Shown: positions 50,013 through 59,308 of the stretch, piece by piece
Position numbering within the stretch: position 1 is the stretch's first letter
How the letters are laid out: each line of letters begins with the position of its first letter
Source of the DNA: Curtobacterium sp. MCJR17_020
GTDB taxonomy: Bacteria; Actinomycetota; Actinomycetes; Actinomycetales; Microbacteriaceae
DNA: 64,000 nt
Reading direction: 5' to 3'
NCBI RefSeq assembly: GCF_003234365.2
Contig: NZ_CP126260.1
Coordinates: 1,116,001 to 1,180,000, forward strand
The notes under the pieces: generated by a model
Told to the model about the DNA's origin: nothing
Databases searched by the model: none
The model's input: the letters and a program-made list of their open reading frames with translations, nothing else
Program-made: the position numbers and the translations under genes

Positions 50013-50606
50013 GACGACGAGCCGGGCCTCGCGGAACGTGCCCTCGGCGAGCGCCTCCAACGCCTACGCACAGAACGCAAGTGGAGCCTCACCGAACTCG
50101 CCGAGGAGTCCGGTGTCTCCCGCGCGATGATCAACCGCGTCGAGCGCGGGGTGTCGAGCCCCACCGCGACGATCCTCGGCCGGCTCTCCGGCGCCTTCGG
50201 CCTGACGATCTCGCAGCTCCTCGACGAGGCCCTCGAACACGAGGTGCCCAGGGCGACCGACCCCGACGACGCACGTGGCATCCAACGCGGCGCGACCGCG
50301 GAGTCCTGGACCGATCCCGACACCGGGTACCGCCGCCGTCCGGTCTCGAGTGCGGCGTTCCCCGCGGACGTCACCGAGGTGCGCCTCCCGGCCGGCCGCG
50401 AAGTGGCCTACCCGGCGTCCGCCTACGCGTTCCTGCGGCACTGCATCTGGGTGGTCGACGGCGTGCTCGAGCTCGTCGTCGGCGGCGAGCCGACGCGGCT
50501 CGCCGCGGGCGACCGGATCGAGCTCGGTGACCCCGCCGACGTGGTCTACCGGAACCCGGGCGAGGTGCCCACGCGGTACGTCGTCGTGGTGGTCCGGGGG
50601 CAGTAG
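49998..50606 (+). CDS. XRE-family regulator with C-terminal cupin domain
   Basis: A 202-residue regulator. An HTH_3 domain occupies about 12-75 (ALGERLQRLRTERKWSLTELAEESGVSRAMINRVERG), followed by a cupin (RLPAGREVAYPASAYAFLRHCIWVVDGVLELVVGGEPTRLAAGDRIEL) that would bind a small ligand. Such HTH-cupin proteins often control adjacent GNAT genes. Given the interlocked promoter it almost certainly affects both genes when bound there (inference). Confidence 0.92.
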   Translation: MSHIVDDEPGLAERALGERLQRLRTERKWSLTELAEESGVSRAMINRVERGVSSPTATILGRLSGAFGLTISQLLDEALEHEVPRATDPDDARGIQRGATAESWTDPDTGYRRRPVSSAAFPADVTEVRLPAGREVAYPASAYAFLRHCIWVVDGVLELVVGGEPTRLAAGDRIELGDPADVVYRNPGEVPTRYVVVVVRGQ

Positions 50607-50615
50607 CCGCAGGAA

Positions 50616-50621
50616 TAGGAT
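50616..50621 (+). promoter_or_regulatory. Leaderless -10 box of rpiB
   Basis: TAGGAT is 7 nt before the ATG at 50629. Confidence 0.65.
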
Positions 50622-50628
50622 CGGTTCC

Positions 50629-51126
50629 ATGCGCATCCACCTCGGAACGGACCACGCCGGCCTCGAGTTCAACCAGACCCTCGCAACGCACCTGACCGAA
50701 GCCGGGCACGAGGTCGTGGACCACGGACCGACCGAGTACGACGCGCTCGACGACTACCCCTCGTTCTGCATCAACGCCGCGCACGCCGTGGTGCAGGACC
50801 AGCGTGCCGGCGTCCAGGCGCTCGGCGTCGTGTTCGGCGGTTCCGGCAACGGCGAGCAGATCGCCGCGAACAAGGTCGAGGGCGTCCGCGCAGCGCTCGT
50901 CTGGAACGAGTCGACCGCACTCCTCGCACGCCAGCACAACGACGCGAACGTCATCTCGATCGGTGCCCGCCAGCACACCGAGGACGAAGCGATCCGCTTC
51001 GTCGACCTGTTCATCGCCGAGCCGTTCTCGGGCGAGGAGCGTCACACACGCCGCATCGCGCAGCTGGCCGAGTACGAGCAGACGGGGCACATCGCCGGCA
51101 AGCAGATCGACGGCTCGGCCGAGTAG
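50629..51126 (+). CDS. rpiB: Ribose-5-phosphate isomerase B
   Basis: A 165-residue RpiB/LacAB-type isomerase interconverting ribose-5-phosphate and ribulose-5-phosphate. HLGTDHAGLEFNQTLATHL, VVDHGPTEYDALDDYPSFC and GVVFGGSGNGEQIAANKVEGVRAALVWN are canonical; the Glu of GNGEQ fits the actinobacterial type that lacks the catalytic Cys. RpiA is often absent in these bacteria. The Nei2-like gene starts 9 bases downstream. Confidence 0.95.
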   Translation: MRIHLGTDHAGLEFNQTLATHLTEAGHEVVDHGPTEYDALDDYPSFCINAAHAVVQDQRAGVQALGVVFGGSGNGEQIAANKVEGVRAALVWNESTALLARQHNDANVISIGARQHTEDEAIRFVDLFIAEPFSGEERHTRRIAQLAEYEQTGHIAGKQIDGSAE

Positions 51127-51135
51127 ACAGGTCCC

Positions 51136-52065
51136 ATGCCCGAGGGTCACTCCGTCCACCGAATCGCCAACCAGTTCACCCGGCACTTCGTCGGCAAGCG
51201 CTGCGAGGTGTCCAGTCCGCAGGGGCGGTTCGCCGCCGGGGCCGCCCAGCTCGACGGCAAGCGGATGATCGCCGCCCGTGCCGTGGCGAAGCAGATGTTC
51301 CTCGAGTTCGAGGGCGACCTGTTCCTCCGCGTCCACCTCGGCCTCTACGGCGCGTGGGACTTCGCGGGGGTGATCTCCACCGCCGAGGCGCTGTCGGACG
51401 ACGACGACCGCGAGGAGTCGCTCACCTCCATCGGTGCTCCACGCCTGGCCCGCTACCGGATGGCCGAGCAGGAGAAGGTCGAGGACCCGATCGAGTCCTT
51501 CCCGCCGGACCCCGTCGGCCAGGTGCGGGTCCGGATCCTGACCGAGGACACCGTCGCCGACCTGCGCGGCCCGACGGCCGGCGTGGTGGAGACCCCGGCC
51601 GAGGTGCAGCGTGCCCTCGACAAGCTCGGCCCCGACCCGATGAACGACGACGGTCCCGAAGCCGAGGAGACCTTCGTCGACAACGTCCGGAAGCGGAACG
51701 TCGCCATCGGCCAGCTGCTCATGGACCAGTCCGTGGTGAGCGGCATCGGCAACATCTACCGGGCCGAACTGCTGTTCCGGCAGCGCATCGACCCGTACAA
51801 GGTCGGCAAGAAGATCACCGTCAAGCAGGCGAAGGCGCTGTGGGCGGACTGGTCGAAGCTGCTGCACGACGGCGTCCGTGACGGCCTGATGATGACGATG
51901 GACGGCCTGTCCGACGCCGAGTACAAGAAGGCACAGCGGTCGCGGAAGGACCGGCACTGGGTGTACCACCGCCAGGGTGAGCCCTGCCGGGTGTGCGGCA
52001 CCGAGATCCGGATGGCCGACATGGCCGGCCGGAAGCTCTACTGGTGCCCGAAGGACCAGAAGTAG
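51136..52065 (+). CDS. Fpg/Nei-family DNA glycosylase (Nei2-like)
   Basis: A 309-residue base-excision enzyme. MPEGHSVHRIA supplies the catalytic N-terminal Pro and Glu; RNVAIGQLLMDQSVVSGIGNIYRAELLF is the helix-two-turn-helix. The C-terminal zinc finger reads CRVCGT...YWCPKDQK, so only three of the four expected cysteines are present and Asp stands at the fourth position. It is probably cotranscribed with rpiB. It converges on the amidohydrolase gene with a 6-base gap and no terminator. Confidence 0.92.
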   Translation: MPEGHSVHRIANQFTRHFVGKRCEVSSPQGRFAAGAAQLDGKRMIAARAVAKQMFLEFEGDLFLRVHLGLYGAWDFAGVISTAEALSDDDDREESLTSIGAPRLARYRMAEQEKVEDPIESFPPDPVGQVRVRILTEDTVADLRGPTAGVVETPAEVQRALDKLGPDPMNDDGPEAEETFVDNVRKRNVAIGQLLMDQSVVSGIGNIYRAELLFRQRIDPYKVGKKITVKQAKALWADWSKLLHDGVRDGLMMTMDGLSDAEYKKAQRSRKDRHWVYHRQGEPCRVCGTEIRMADMAGRKLYWCPKDQK

Positions 52066-52071
52066 CGCGCT

Positions 52072-53541
52072 TCAGAGTTCGCAGTACGTGAAGCGCCCGG
52101 CGATCGCGGTCGCGAGCACCCGCATCGACCGCAACGAGGACGACGACGCTGCCAGCGGGTCCGACCCGACGAGCACCAGGTCTGCGACGTCACCGACCGC
52201 GACGCTGACTCGACCGTCCGTCGAGCCCTGCCACGCGGCGAGCGCGGAGAGCCGTTCGGCGGGGTGCCACGGGTCGCGGCCGTCCCGGTCGCGTCCGACC
52301 GCCGCGGCCATCGAGATCCACGGGTCGAGCGGCGCGACGGGGGCGTCCGACCCGAGCAGCAGCCGGGCACCGGCTCGGGCGAGCGACGCGAACGCGAAGG
52401 CGCGGTCGGTGCGGCCCGCCCAGTGCCGGTCGGCGATGTCGCGGTCGTCCATGGCGTGCTCGGGCTGCACCGAGGCGGCCACCCCGAGCCGCGCGAACCG
52501 GTCGACGTCGGTGTCGACGAGCAGTTGCGCGTGCTCGATGGTGCCGCGGGCGCCGACGGCTTCGAAGACGTCGAGCGCGAGGGTGTTCGCCCGGTCGCCG
52601 ATGGCGTGGATCGCGGGCACGAGTCCGGCGTCGACGGCTCGGCGGGTGATGGCCACGAGGTCGTCGAACTCCCACGCCAGCACGCCGGACCCGTCGGTCA
52701 TGGCTGCGGTCCGGGTGCCGAGCGAGCCGTCGGTGACGACCTTGAACGGCCCCATCGTGAGGAGGCCCCGGGTCCGGTCGACGACGTCGCCGGTGCGGAG
52801 TCCGCGGTCGATCACGGCGTCGAGTTCCGCCGGGTAGACGCCCGACGACACCCGGAGCGCGTCGGTGCCGGCGTGGATCCGGCGCGCCCAGCGGTCGAGG
52901 CCGAAGCGCATCTCGAGGTCGACGATGCCCGTCACACCGCGCGCGGCAGCGGCCTCCACCGCGTCGGCGACGTACCCGTCGAGCAGGTCGTCCGGCACCT
53001 GCGAGAGCGCGCCGGTCACGTCGAAGGCGTCCTGCTCCCGCAGGATCCCGTCGTCACCCGCTTCGAGCGGCCGGCCGACGACCCGTGCGAAGTGCGCGAG
53101 CGCGAGGGCGTTGCACCAGACGGCGTGCAGGTCACCGCTGATGACGACGGTCGGGAGGCCCGGTGCGGCCTGGTCGAGCAGTTCGCGTCGTGCGGGGGTC
53201 GGCCACAACCCGTCGCGGTAGCCGTGTCCGATCAGCACGCGGTCCGGCACCCCGGTCCGCGCGACCGCGGCGAGGAGGTCGGCGGTCGACTCCGCGGAGT
53301 CGCAGCCGGAGACGTCGACGCGGCGGCGCACCAGGGCCCACTGGTCGAAGTGCGTGTGGTGGTCGCGGAGGCCGGGGCCGAGCCAGGCGCCGGCGGCGTC
53401 GACGACCTCGGTGTCGGGGCCGGCGGGGTCGAGCGTGCCGGCCGGCGCGATCTCGGTGACCAGGCCGTCGGTGATGCGGACGTCGGCGGGGGCCCCGGAG
53501 GTGCCCACCCTGCGGACGGTGCGGAGCAGGATCTCGCTCAT
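52072..53541 (-). CDS. Amidohydrolase (YtcJ-like, metal-dependent)
   Basis: A 489-residue amidohydrolase-superfamily enzyme. GLRDHHTHFDQW supplies the HxH metal pair, VPAIHAIGDRANTLALDVFEAV a third His, IEHAQLL a fourth and LLLGSDAPVAPLDPW the late Asp. The arrangement is that of amidohydrolase-3/YtcJ proteins, which open N-acyl or cyclic amide bonds; substrate unknown. The ATG overlaps the stop of the PaiB-like gene by 4 bases. Confidence 0.88.
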   Translation of the reverse strand: MSEILLRTVRRVGTSGAPADVRITDGLVTEIAPAGTLDPAGPDTEVVDAAGAWLGPGLRDHHTHFDQWALVRRRVDVSGCDSAESTADLLAAVARTGVPDRVLIGHGYRDGLWPTPARRELLDQAAPGLPTVVISGDLHAVWCNALALAHFARVVGRPLEAGDDGILREQDAFDVTGALSQVPDDLLDGYVADAVEAAAARGVTGIVDLEMRFGLDRWARRIHAGTDALRVSSGVYPAELDAVIDRGLRTGDVVDRTRGLLTMGPFKVVTDGSLGTRTAAMTDGSGVLAWEFDDLVAITRRAVDAGLVPAIHAIGDRANTLALDVFEAVGARGTIEHAQLLVDTDVDRFARLGVAASVQPEHAMDDRDIADRHWAGRTDRAFAFASLARAGARLLLGSDAPVAPLDPWISMAAAVGRDRDGRDPWHPAERLSALAAWQGSTDGRVSVAVGDVADLVLVGSDPLAASSSSLRSMRVLATAIAGRFTYCEL

Positions 53542-54188
53542 CGTTCCTCCAGACCGTGCGCCCGTGCCATCTCGTCGGCGAGCGCCGGCGACGCGTAGGG
53601 GCCGTCGCCGCGCAGGCCGGCGATGATGCGGTCGACGACCTCGGGTGCCTTGTTCTGGGAGAGCTTCGCGCGGGCGTCGAACCGGGTGACCCGGATCCGG
53701 ATGCCGACGGTGCCCTTCGCCATCCGGCGTGCGGTCTCCTCGTCGATCTCGAGGGACACCGGCTCGGGCATGACGCGCTCGAAGTGGTCGACGAGCTCGC
53801 CGAGCACCCGGAAGTTCTCGTCGTCGGACAGCAGCTCCGGCGTGCCCCACAGGTGGGCGGTGACGTGGTTCCAGGTCGGCACGAACTGCTCCGGCGGGTA
53901 CCAGGCGGGGGAGACGTAGCCGTGCGGACCCTGCACCACGACCAGGACCTCGTGGCGGCCGAGTTCGTGCGCGAGTTCGTCGGGGCGGCCGACGTGCGAG
54001 ACGAGGACGATCGCGTCGTCGTCGATGTCGGCGTCGTCGTCCGGCCCGGGTGTCTCGAGCAGGAACGGGTAGTGCGACGCGACGATCCCGGCGTCGGTGT
54101 GCGACACGATCGTGGCCCACGGGTTGCCGGCGACGAGGCGCTTGACCTCGTCGACGTCCGTCATCAGGAAGTGGGGTGTGTGCCGCAT
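53538..54188 (-). CDS. FMN-binding negative regulator, PaiB-like
   Basis: A 216-residue split-barrel flavoprotein-like protein of the PaiB family: FLMTDVDEVKRLVAGNPWATIVSH start, GPHGYVSPAWYPPEQFVPTWNHVTAHLWG core and the IRVTRFDARAKLSQNKAPEVVDRIIAGL C-terminus. In Bacillus PaiB lowers protease and sporulation gene expression. Here it is divergent from the peptide-uptake operon, an apt place for a regulator of it (inference), and is cotranscribed with the amidohydrolase. Confidence 0.9.
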   Translation of the reverse strand: MRHTPHFLMTDVDEVKRLVAGNPWATIVSHTDAGIVASHYPFLLETPGPDDDADIDDDAIVLVSHVGRPDELAHELGRHEVLVVVQGPHGYVSPAWYPPEQFVPTWNHVTAHLWGTPELLSDDENFRVLGELVDHFERVMPEPVSLEIDEETARRMAKGTVGIRIRVTRFDARAKLSQNKAPEVVDRIIAGLRGDGPYASPALADEMARAHGLEER

Positions 54189-54244
54189 GGTCCGAGCGTG
54201 GCACACGGCCCCGGTCGAGCGCGACACCTGTCGTTTCGCGAGTG

Positions 54245-54279
54245 TTTCAGAACGGTAAAAGTTTCAGAGTTCATTGAAA
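54245..54279. promoter_or_regulatory. Operator-like TTTCA repeats upstream of the peptide operon
   Basis: In an unusually AT-rich stretch TTTCA occurs at 54245 and 54262 (17 bp apart), and the latter pairs with TGAAA at 54275-54279 as an inverted repeat. It lies just upstream of the -35 box, between the PaiB-like gene and the operon. Confidence 0.5.
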
Positions 54280-54285
54280 GAAGCA

Positions 54286-54315
54286 TTGTGCCGGGTGCTC
54301 GAACGGGCCTAGCTT
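54286..54315 (+). promoter_or_regulatory. Promoter of the peptide-import operon
   Basis: TTGTGC (54286-54291) and TAGCTT (54310-54315) are separated by 18 bp. The leader is about 25-30 nt and contains GAGGAG at 54335-54340 before the ATG at 54347, so this message is leadered. Confidence 0.6.
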
Positions 54316-54346
54316 CACTCATCAACGACGACCCGAGGAGACCCCC

Positions 54347-55933
54347 ATGCGACGCAGGACCATCGCCGCCCTGGCCACGGCAGCCACACTGGCGCTCGTG
54401 GTGACCGGCTGTTCGGCGAGCGGCACGGCCGACTCCGCCGGCGGATCGAGCCTGGTGTACGCCACCGGCGAGCCCGACCACCTGACGCCCGGACGACAGA
54501 CCGTCGCGTTCGACCAAGTGCAGAGCCTGTTCGCACCGCTGACGCAGACCGACGCGAAGGGCGAGCTCCACGACGTCGCCGCGAAGAGCGTCGAGAGCGA
54601 CGACGCCACCACGTGGACCATCACGCTCCGGGACGGCTGGACGTTCCAGAACGGCGAGGCCGTCACCCCGGAGAGCTACGTGAAGGCCTGGAACCACGTC
54701 GCCTACGGACCGAACGCGTGGGAGAACAGCGGGCAGCTCGCCGCGATCGTCGGGTACACGGACCTCAACCCGGCGAAGGGCACCCCGAAGACGAAGGAGA
54801 TGTCGGGGCTCAAGGTCACCGGCAAGGACACCTTCACGGTCACGCTCACCCACGCCGACAGCCAGTTCCCGCTCCAGCTCAGCCAGGCCCAGACGGCGTT
54901 CTACCCGATGCCGTCCGCCGCGTACGACGACCTGAAGGCGTACGACAAGAAGCCGATCGGCAACGGCCCCTACGAGATGCAGTCGGCGTGGAAGGCGGAC
55001 AAGGAGTTCACCGTCACCGCGTGGAAGGACTACGAGGGCACGAAGCCGGTCACCAAGGACGTCACGTTCCGGAGCTACTCCGACATGAACACCGCGTACA
55101 CCGACGTCCTCGCGGGCAACGCCGACGTGCTGTTCCTGCCGACCGACAAGATGACGAGCGCGAAGGCCGACTTCGGTGACCGCCTGCACTCCTTCGACGC
55201 CCCGGGCATCGACTACCTCGGCTTCCCGCTCTGGGACGACCGCTACTCCGACCCCGACGTCCGACGCGCGATCTCGATGTCGATCGACCGCGACGAGGTG
55301 AACACCGCCATCTACGGCGGCCTGTACGATCCGGCCACCGCACTCACGCCCCCGTCGATGTCCGGCACGGAGGAGGGCATCTGCGGCGACGCGTGCGAGT
55401 TCGACCCCGCCGCGGCCAAGAAGCTCCTGGCGAAGTCCGGCGGCTTCGACGGGACGATCACGCTCGTCTACCCCGGCGGCAGCGGCCTCGACTCGCTCTA
55501 CGAGGCGTACGCCAACCAGATCCGGCAGAACCTGGGCGTGGACACCGTCGCGAAGGCCACCACCGACTGGGCCTCGTACTACTCCGAGCTGACGGACAAG
55601 AAGGTCGCCGGCCCGCACTTCGGTCACTGGGGTGCGCTGTACATCAGCCAGCAGAACACCCTCCGTGCCCTGTTCACCCTGGCCGGCGGCTGCTCGCCCT
55701 GCACCGGGTACTACCAGTCCGACACCGTCGACGCGTTGCTGGCGAAGGCCGACTCGGCCGGCTCGCAGGACGAGGCGAACGAGTACTACACGAAGACGCA
55801 GGAGGCCGTGCTCGAGGACTTCCCCGTCGTCCCGACCTTCTTCGACAAGTACTCCTACGTGACGAGCGACAAGGTCACGAAGCTCCCCGCGGTCGCCGGC
55901 AGCCCGGTCGTCGCGCAGATCGCCGTGAAGTAG
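54347..55933 (+). CDS. ABC transporter peptide-binding lipoprotein (SBP family 5)
   Basis: A 528-residue solute-binding lipoprotein. A signal peptide ends in the lipobox VVTGC (Cys about residue 25). The mature protein has the family-5 pattern (FQNGEAVTPESYVKAWNHV, KKPIGNGPYEMQ, DPDVRRAISMSIDRDEV). It captures oligopeptides or similar compounds outside the membrane for the permeases downstream. First gene of a seven-gene operon; the next start is 9 bases after its stop. Confidence 0.94.
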   Translation: MRRRTIAALATAATLALVVTGCSASGTADSAGGSSLVYATGEPDHLTPGRQTVAFDQVQSLFAPLTQTDAKGELHDVAAKSVESDDATTWTITLRDGWTFQNGEAVTPESYVKAWNHVAYGPNAWENSGQLAAIVGYTDLNPAKGTPKTKEMSGLKVTGKDTFTVTLTHADSQFPLQLSQAQTAFYPMPSAAYDDLKAYDKKPIGNGPYEMQSAWKADKEFTVTAWKDYEGTKPVTKDVTFRSYSDMNTAYTDVLAGNADVLFLPTDKMTSAKADFGDRLHSFDAPGIDYLGFPLWDDRYSDPDVRRAISMSIDRDEVNTAIYGGLYDPATALTPPSMSGTEEGICGDACEFDPAAAKKLLAKSGGFDGTITLVYPGGSGLDSLYEAYANQIRQNLGVDTVAKATTDWASYYSELTDKKVAGPHFGHWGALYISQQNTLRALFTLAGGCSPCTGYYQSDTVDALLAKADSAGSQDEANEYYTKTQEAVLEDFPVVPTFFDKYSYVTSDKVTKLPAVAGSPVVAQIAVK

Positions 55934-55941
55934 GGCACCGC

Positions 55942-57396
55942 ATGGACCAGCGCACCATCCTCCGTCTGGCGGCCGAGGTCCCCGACCGCGACGGCTTCCC
56001 GCTCGTCGACGACCTGCACGCCCGGTTCGACGCGCTCGCCGCGGCCCACCCGGACCGGGTCACGGTCACCCGGATCGGCACGAGCCGGCTCGGTGAACCG
56101 CTGCACTCCTACCGGATCGGCACCGGGTCGCACGCCGCCGTCGTGGTCGGCGGCGTGCACCCGAACGAACCGATCGGTTCGTGGACGGCCCTGCACCTCG
56201 CCGAGACGATGCTCACCGACGACGACGCCCGTGCACTCGACGTCACCTGGCACATCGTCCCGACGATCGACCCGGACGGCATGCGGCTCAACGAGGCGTG
56301 GTTCCACGACCCGCACGACCGGGTGTTCTACTCGAGGCACTTCTACCGCCCGGCACCGGACAGCCAGGTGGAGTGGACGTTCCCGAACAGCCACAAGTCG
56401 GTGTACTTCGACCAGGTGCTGCCGGAGACGCTCGCGTTCATGCGGCTCATCGACGACACCGAGCCGGACCTGCTGGTGTCGCTGCACAACGGCGAGATGG
56501 GCGGGGTCTACTACTACCTGTCCGAGGACCTGCCCGACGTCGTCGACACCCTGCACGCGGTCCCCGCCGCGCTCGGGCTCCCGCTCGACACCGGGGAGCC
56601 CGAGTCACCGTTCCTGCGCGAACTCGCCCCTGCGGTGTTCGCGATGGACGGGATCGAGACCGCGTACGACTACCTCGAAGGACTCGGGGTCGACCCGGGC
56701 GAGCACATCCACGGGGCGTCGAGCGCGGCGTGGGCGATGCGGCACGGGGCACTGTGCATGGTCGCCGAACTGCCGTACTGGAGCCACCCGGACGCCGACG
56801 ACCAGACCTCGACCGACGAGTCGTACGCCGACCTGCTCCGGCGCTGCTCCGCCGAGCTCGGTGCCTCGGGCGAGGAACTCCAGCAGCTGTTCGACGAGGC
56901 GTCGCCGATGCTGTCGATCGAGTCGCCGTTCCTCGAGGCGTCGCGGGCCTTCGTGCCGATGCTCGCCAGCACGGCGGACACCGACCGCCGCCGGGCCGAC
57001 CGCGAGCCGGCCGACCGGCGGGCCACCGTCGCGGAGCGCTTCGGCTGCGAGGACCTGGTCCGCTGCTTCCGGCTGCGCTACGGCGGCATGCTGCTCCGCG
57101 CGTTCGAGGCGGAGACCACCGCCGGCACGGCGTCCGCGCCGCTCCGGCGGCTCCGCGACCGCCTGGCGGAGCGCTACGCGCACTGGCAGGCGGACGCCGC
57201 CACCGAGGCGGACCCGATCCCGGTGCGGAAACTGGTGGGGGTGCAGTACGGGGCGATCCTCGCCTGCGCGAGCCACGTGGCGGACCCGACCCGGGCCTCT
57301 CCCCACCGGCACGGCCCGTCCGCCGCTGGCGCGTCGGCCGGGAACCGGCGGCGTGGGCCCAGTCCGGTGTCGGCGGCCGTGTCGGGAGGCGCGTGA
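55942..57396 (+). CDS. M14-family zinc carboxypeptidase
   Basis: A 484-residue metallocarboxypeptidase-like protein. GGVHPNEPIGSW contains the H-x-x-E zinc ligands, LLVSLHNGEMGG the third His region, and MVAELPYW the catalytic Glu. There is no signal peptide, so it acts in the cytoplasm. In an operon with a peptide importer it would trim imported peptides. The C-terminal 30 residues are low-complexity. The ATG of the next gene overlaps its TGA by one base (TGATG). Confidence 0.9.
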   Translation: MDQRTILRLAAEVPDRDGFPLVDDLHARFDALAAAHPDRVTVTRIGTSRLGEPLHSYRIGTGSHAAVVVGGVHPNEPIGSWTALHLAETMLTDDDARALDVTWHIVPTIDPDGMRLNEAWFHDPHDRVFYSRHFYRPAPDSQVEWTFPNSHKSVYFDQVLPETLAFMRLIDDTEPDLLVSLHNGEMGGVYYYLSEDLPDVVDTLHAVPAALGLPLDTGEPESPFLRELAPAVFAMDGIETAYDYLEGLGVDPGEHIHGASSAAWAMRHGALCMVAELPYWSHPDADDQTSTDESYADLLRRCSAELGASGEELQQLFDEASPMLSIESPFLEASRAFVPMLASTADTDRRRADREPADRRATVAERFGCEDLVRCFRLRYGGMLLRAFEAETTAGTASAPLRRLRDRLAERYAHWQADAATEADPIPVRKLVGVQYGAILACASHVADPTRASPHRHGPSAAGASAGNRRRGPSPVSAAVSGGA

Positions 57397-58337
57397 TGCG
57401 TCCGACGCTCGCCGTCGGTCGTCGGCTCGGCGGCCTGGCCATCGTGTTCCTCGGGGTGACGTTCCTCATCTACGCGATGACGTTCGCGCTGCCGGGCGAC
57501 CCCATCCGGGCGCTCGGCGGCGACCGGCCGCTCAGCGACGCGGTCGTCCGCACGCTCCGGGCCGAGTACCACCTGGACCAGCCGCTCTGGCTGCAGTACG
57601 TGCAGTACCTCGGCGGGCTGTTCCGCGGCGACTTCGGCACCGACTTCAACGGGCAGTCCGTCGGCGAGCAGATGGCCTCGCGGTGGCCCGTCACGATCAC
57701 CCTGGCGCTCACCGCCTGGGCGCTCGAGATCGTCCTGGGCATCGGGCTCGGGGTGCTCTCCGCCCTGAAGCGCGGCACCGCCCTCGACAAGACGATCCTG
57801 GTCGGCACCATCGTCGTGGGCGCGATCCCCGTGTTCGTCCTCGGCGTCGCCCTGCAACTGGTGTTCTCGGTGCGGCTGCACTGGTTCCCGGTCGCCGGCG
57901 TCACCGCGGGCTGGCCGACGGCGTACATCCTGCCGGCGTTCGTCATCGCGCTGTTCGGCCTCGCCGCGGTGTCCCGGCTCACCCGCACCTCGATGATCGA
58001 GACCCTCGACGCCGACTACGTCCGCACCGCACGGGCCAAGGGGCTCACGCCCGGTCGGATCGTCGGCGTGCACGTGATGCGGAACTCGCTCATCCCCACC
58101 GCCACCTACCTGGCGACCGACCTCGGGTACCTGATGGGCGGCACGGTGATCATCGAGGGCATCTTCAACCTGCCCGGCGTCGGCAACCTGCTGTTCCAGG
58201 GCATCCGGTCGCACGAAGGCGCGGTCGTCGTCGGCATCTCGACCGCGCTCATCCTGGTGTTCCTCGTCACGAGCGTGCTCGTCGACCTGCTGCACGCCGC
58301 CCTCGACCCCCGCGTCCGGACCGGAGCAGCCGCATGA
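57396..58337 (+). CDS. ABC transporter permease (DppB/OppB-type)
   Basis: A 313-residue permease with six helices and the EAA coupling loop DADYVRTARAKGLTPGRIVGVHVMRNSLIP. The N-terminal helix and the large first extracytoplasmic segment (LPGDPIRALGGDRPLSDAVVRTLRAEYHLDQPLW) are typical of DppB. It forms the membrane channel with the next gene. Its stop overlaps that start by 4 bases. Confidence 0.95.
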   Translation: MRPTLAVGRRLGGLAIVFLGVTFLIYAMTFALPGDPIRALGGDRPLSDAVVRTLRAEYHLDQPLWLQYVQYLGGLFRGDFGTDFNGQSVGEQMASRWPVTITLALTAWALEIVLGIGLGVLSALKRGTALDKTILVGTIVVGAIPVFVLGVALQLVFSVRLHWFPVAGVTAGWPTAYILPAFVIALFGLAAVSRLTRTSMIETLDADYVRTARAKGLTPGRIVGVHVMRNSLIPTATYLATDLGYLMGGTVIIEGIFNLPGVGNLLFQGIRSHEGAVVVGISTALILVFLVTSVLVDLLHAALDPRVRTGAAA

Positions 58338-59224
58338 CCACCTCAGCGCTCAGCGCCACCGTCGAACCCGTCGTCGGCGGTCGCCGCCGACCCCTGCTGG
58401 CCGCGGCCCGGACCCCCGGCTTCTGGGTCCCCGCCTCGGTCCTGGTCGTCGTGCTGCTCGTCGCGTCGTTCCCGCAGCTGTTCGCCGGACTGTTCGGCCA
58501 CGGCGACCCCCGGGTGTGCGACCTCGGGCAGAGCGGCGCGTCGCCGACCAGCGGGCACCCGTTCGGCTTCGACCTGCAGGGCTGCGACGTGTACGCCAAC
58601 GTCGTGTACGGCACCCGGTCGTCGATCGCCGTCGCGGTGCTCACCACCGTGCTCGCCGGCATGGTGGCCGTCGTCGTCGGGACGATCGCCGGCATGGTCG
58701 GCGGGTGGGTCGACGCCGTCCTCGCCCGCCTGACCGACGTGTTCCTCGGCTTCCCGTTCCTGCTCGGCGCCGTCGTGGTGCTCAACAGCGTGGGGGAGCG
58801 GTCCGTGCTGACGGTGTCGCTCGTGCTCGCGCTGTTCGGGTGGCCGACGATGGCCCGGCTCGTGCGGTCGAGCGTCCGCAGCGTGCGGAACGCCGAGTTC
58901 GTGCTCGCCGCCCGCACGATGGGGCTGTCCACCTGGCGGATCACCACCCGGTACGTGCTGCCGTCGTCGATCTCGCCGCTGCTCGTGCTCGCGACCATCA
59001 CCGTCGGCGGGGTCATCGTTTCCGAGTCGTCGCTGACCTACCTCGGCATCGGGCTCGAGAGCCCGGCGATCTCGTGGGGGCTGCAGCTCTCCGCCGCGAC
59101 GTCGCAGTTCCTCCGCGCCCCGCACATGCTCATCGCACCCGCGGCGTTCCTCGCCGTCACGGTGCTGTCCGTCATCGCGCTCGGCGACACGCTGCGCGCC
59201 GCGCTCGACCCGCGTCGGCGCTGA
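58334..59224 (+). CDS. ABC transporter permease (DppC/OppC-type)
   Basis: A 296-residue permease, partner of the DppB-type protein. After the first helix come DLQGCDVYANVVYGTRSSIAVAVLTTVLAG, typical of DppC, and the coupling loop FVLAARTMGLSTWRITTRYVLPSSISPLLV. An 84-base gap follows before the serine hydrolase; no terminator hairpin stands out there. Confidence 0.95.
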   Translation: MTTSALSATVEPVVGGRRRPLLAAARTPGFWVPASVLVVVLLVASFPQLFAGLFGHGDPRVCDLGQSGASPTSGHPFGFDLQGCDVYANVVYGTRSSIAVAVLTTVLAGMVAVVVGTIAGMVGGWVDAVLARLTDVFLGFPFLLGAVVVLNSVGERSVLTVSLVLALFGWPTMARLVRSSVRSVRNAEFVLAARTMGLSTWRITTRYVLPSSISPLLVLATITVGGVIVSESSLTYLGIGLESPAISWGLQLSAATSQFLRAPHMLIAPAAFLAVTVLSVIALGDTLRAALDPRRR

Positions 59225-59308
59225 CCTGCACGGCGCGCGCCGCGTCGCGGCGGGCACCATCGCGGCCGACGCGCCAGACTCGAACCACCGCCCTTCGAAA
59301 GGACCACC

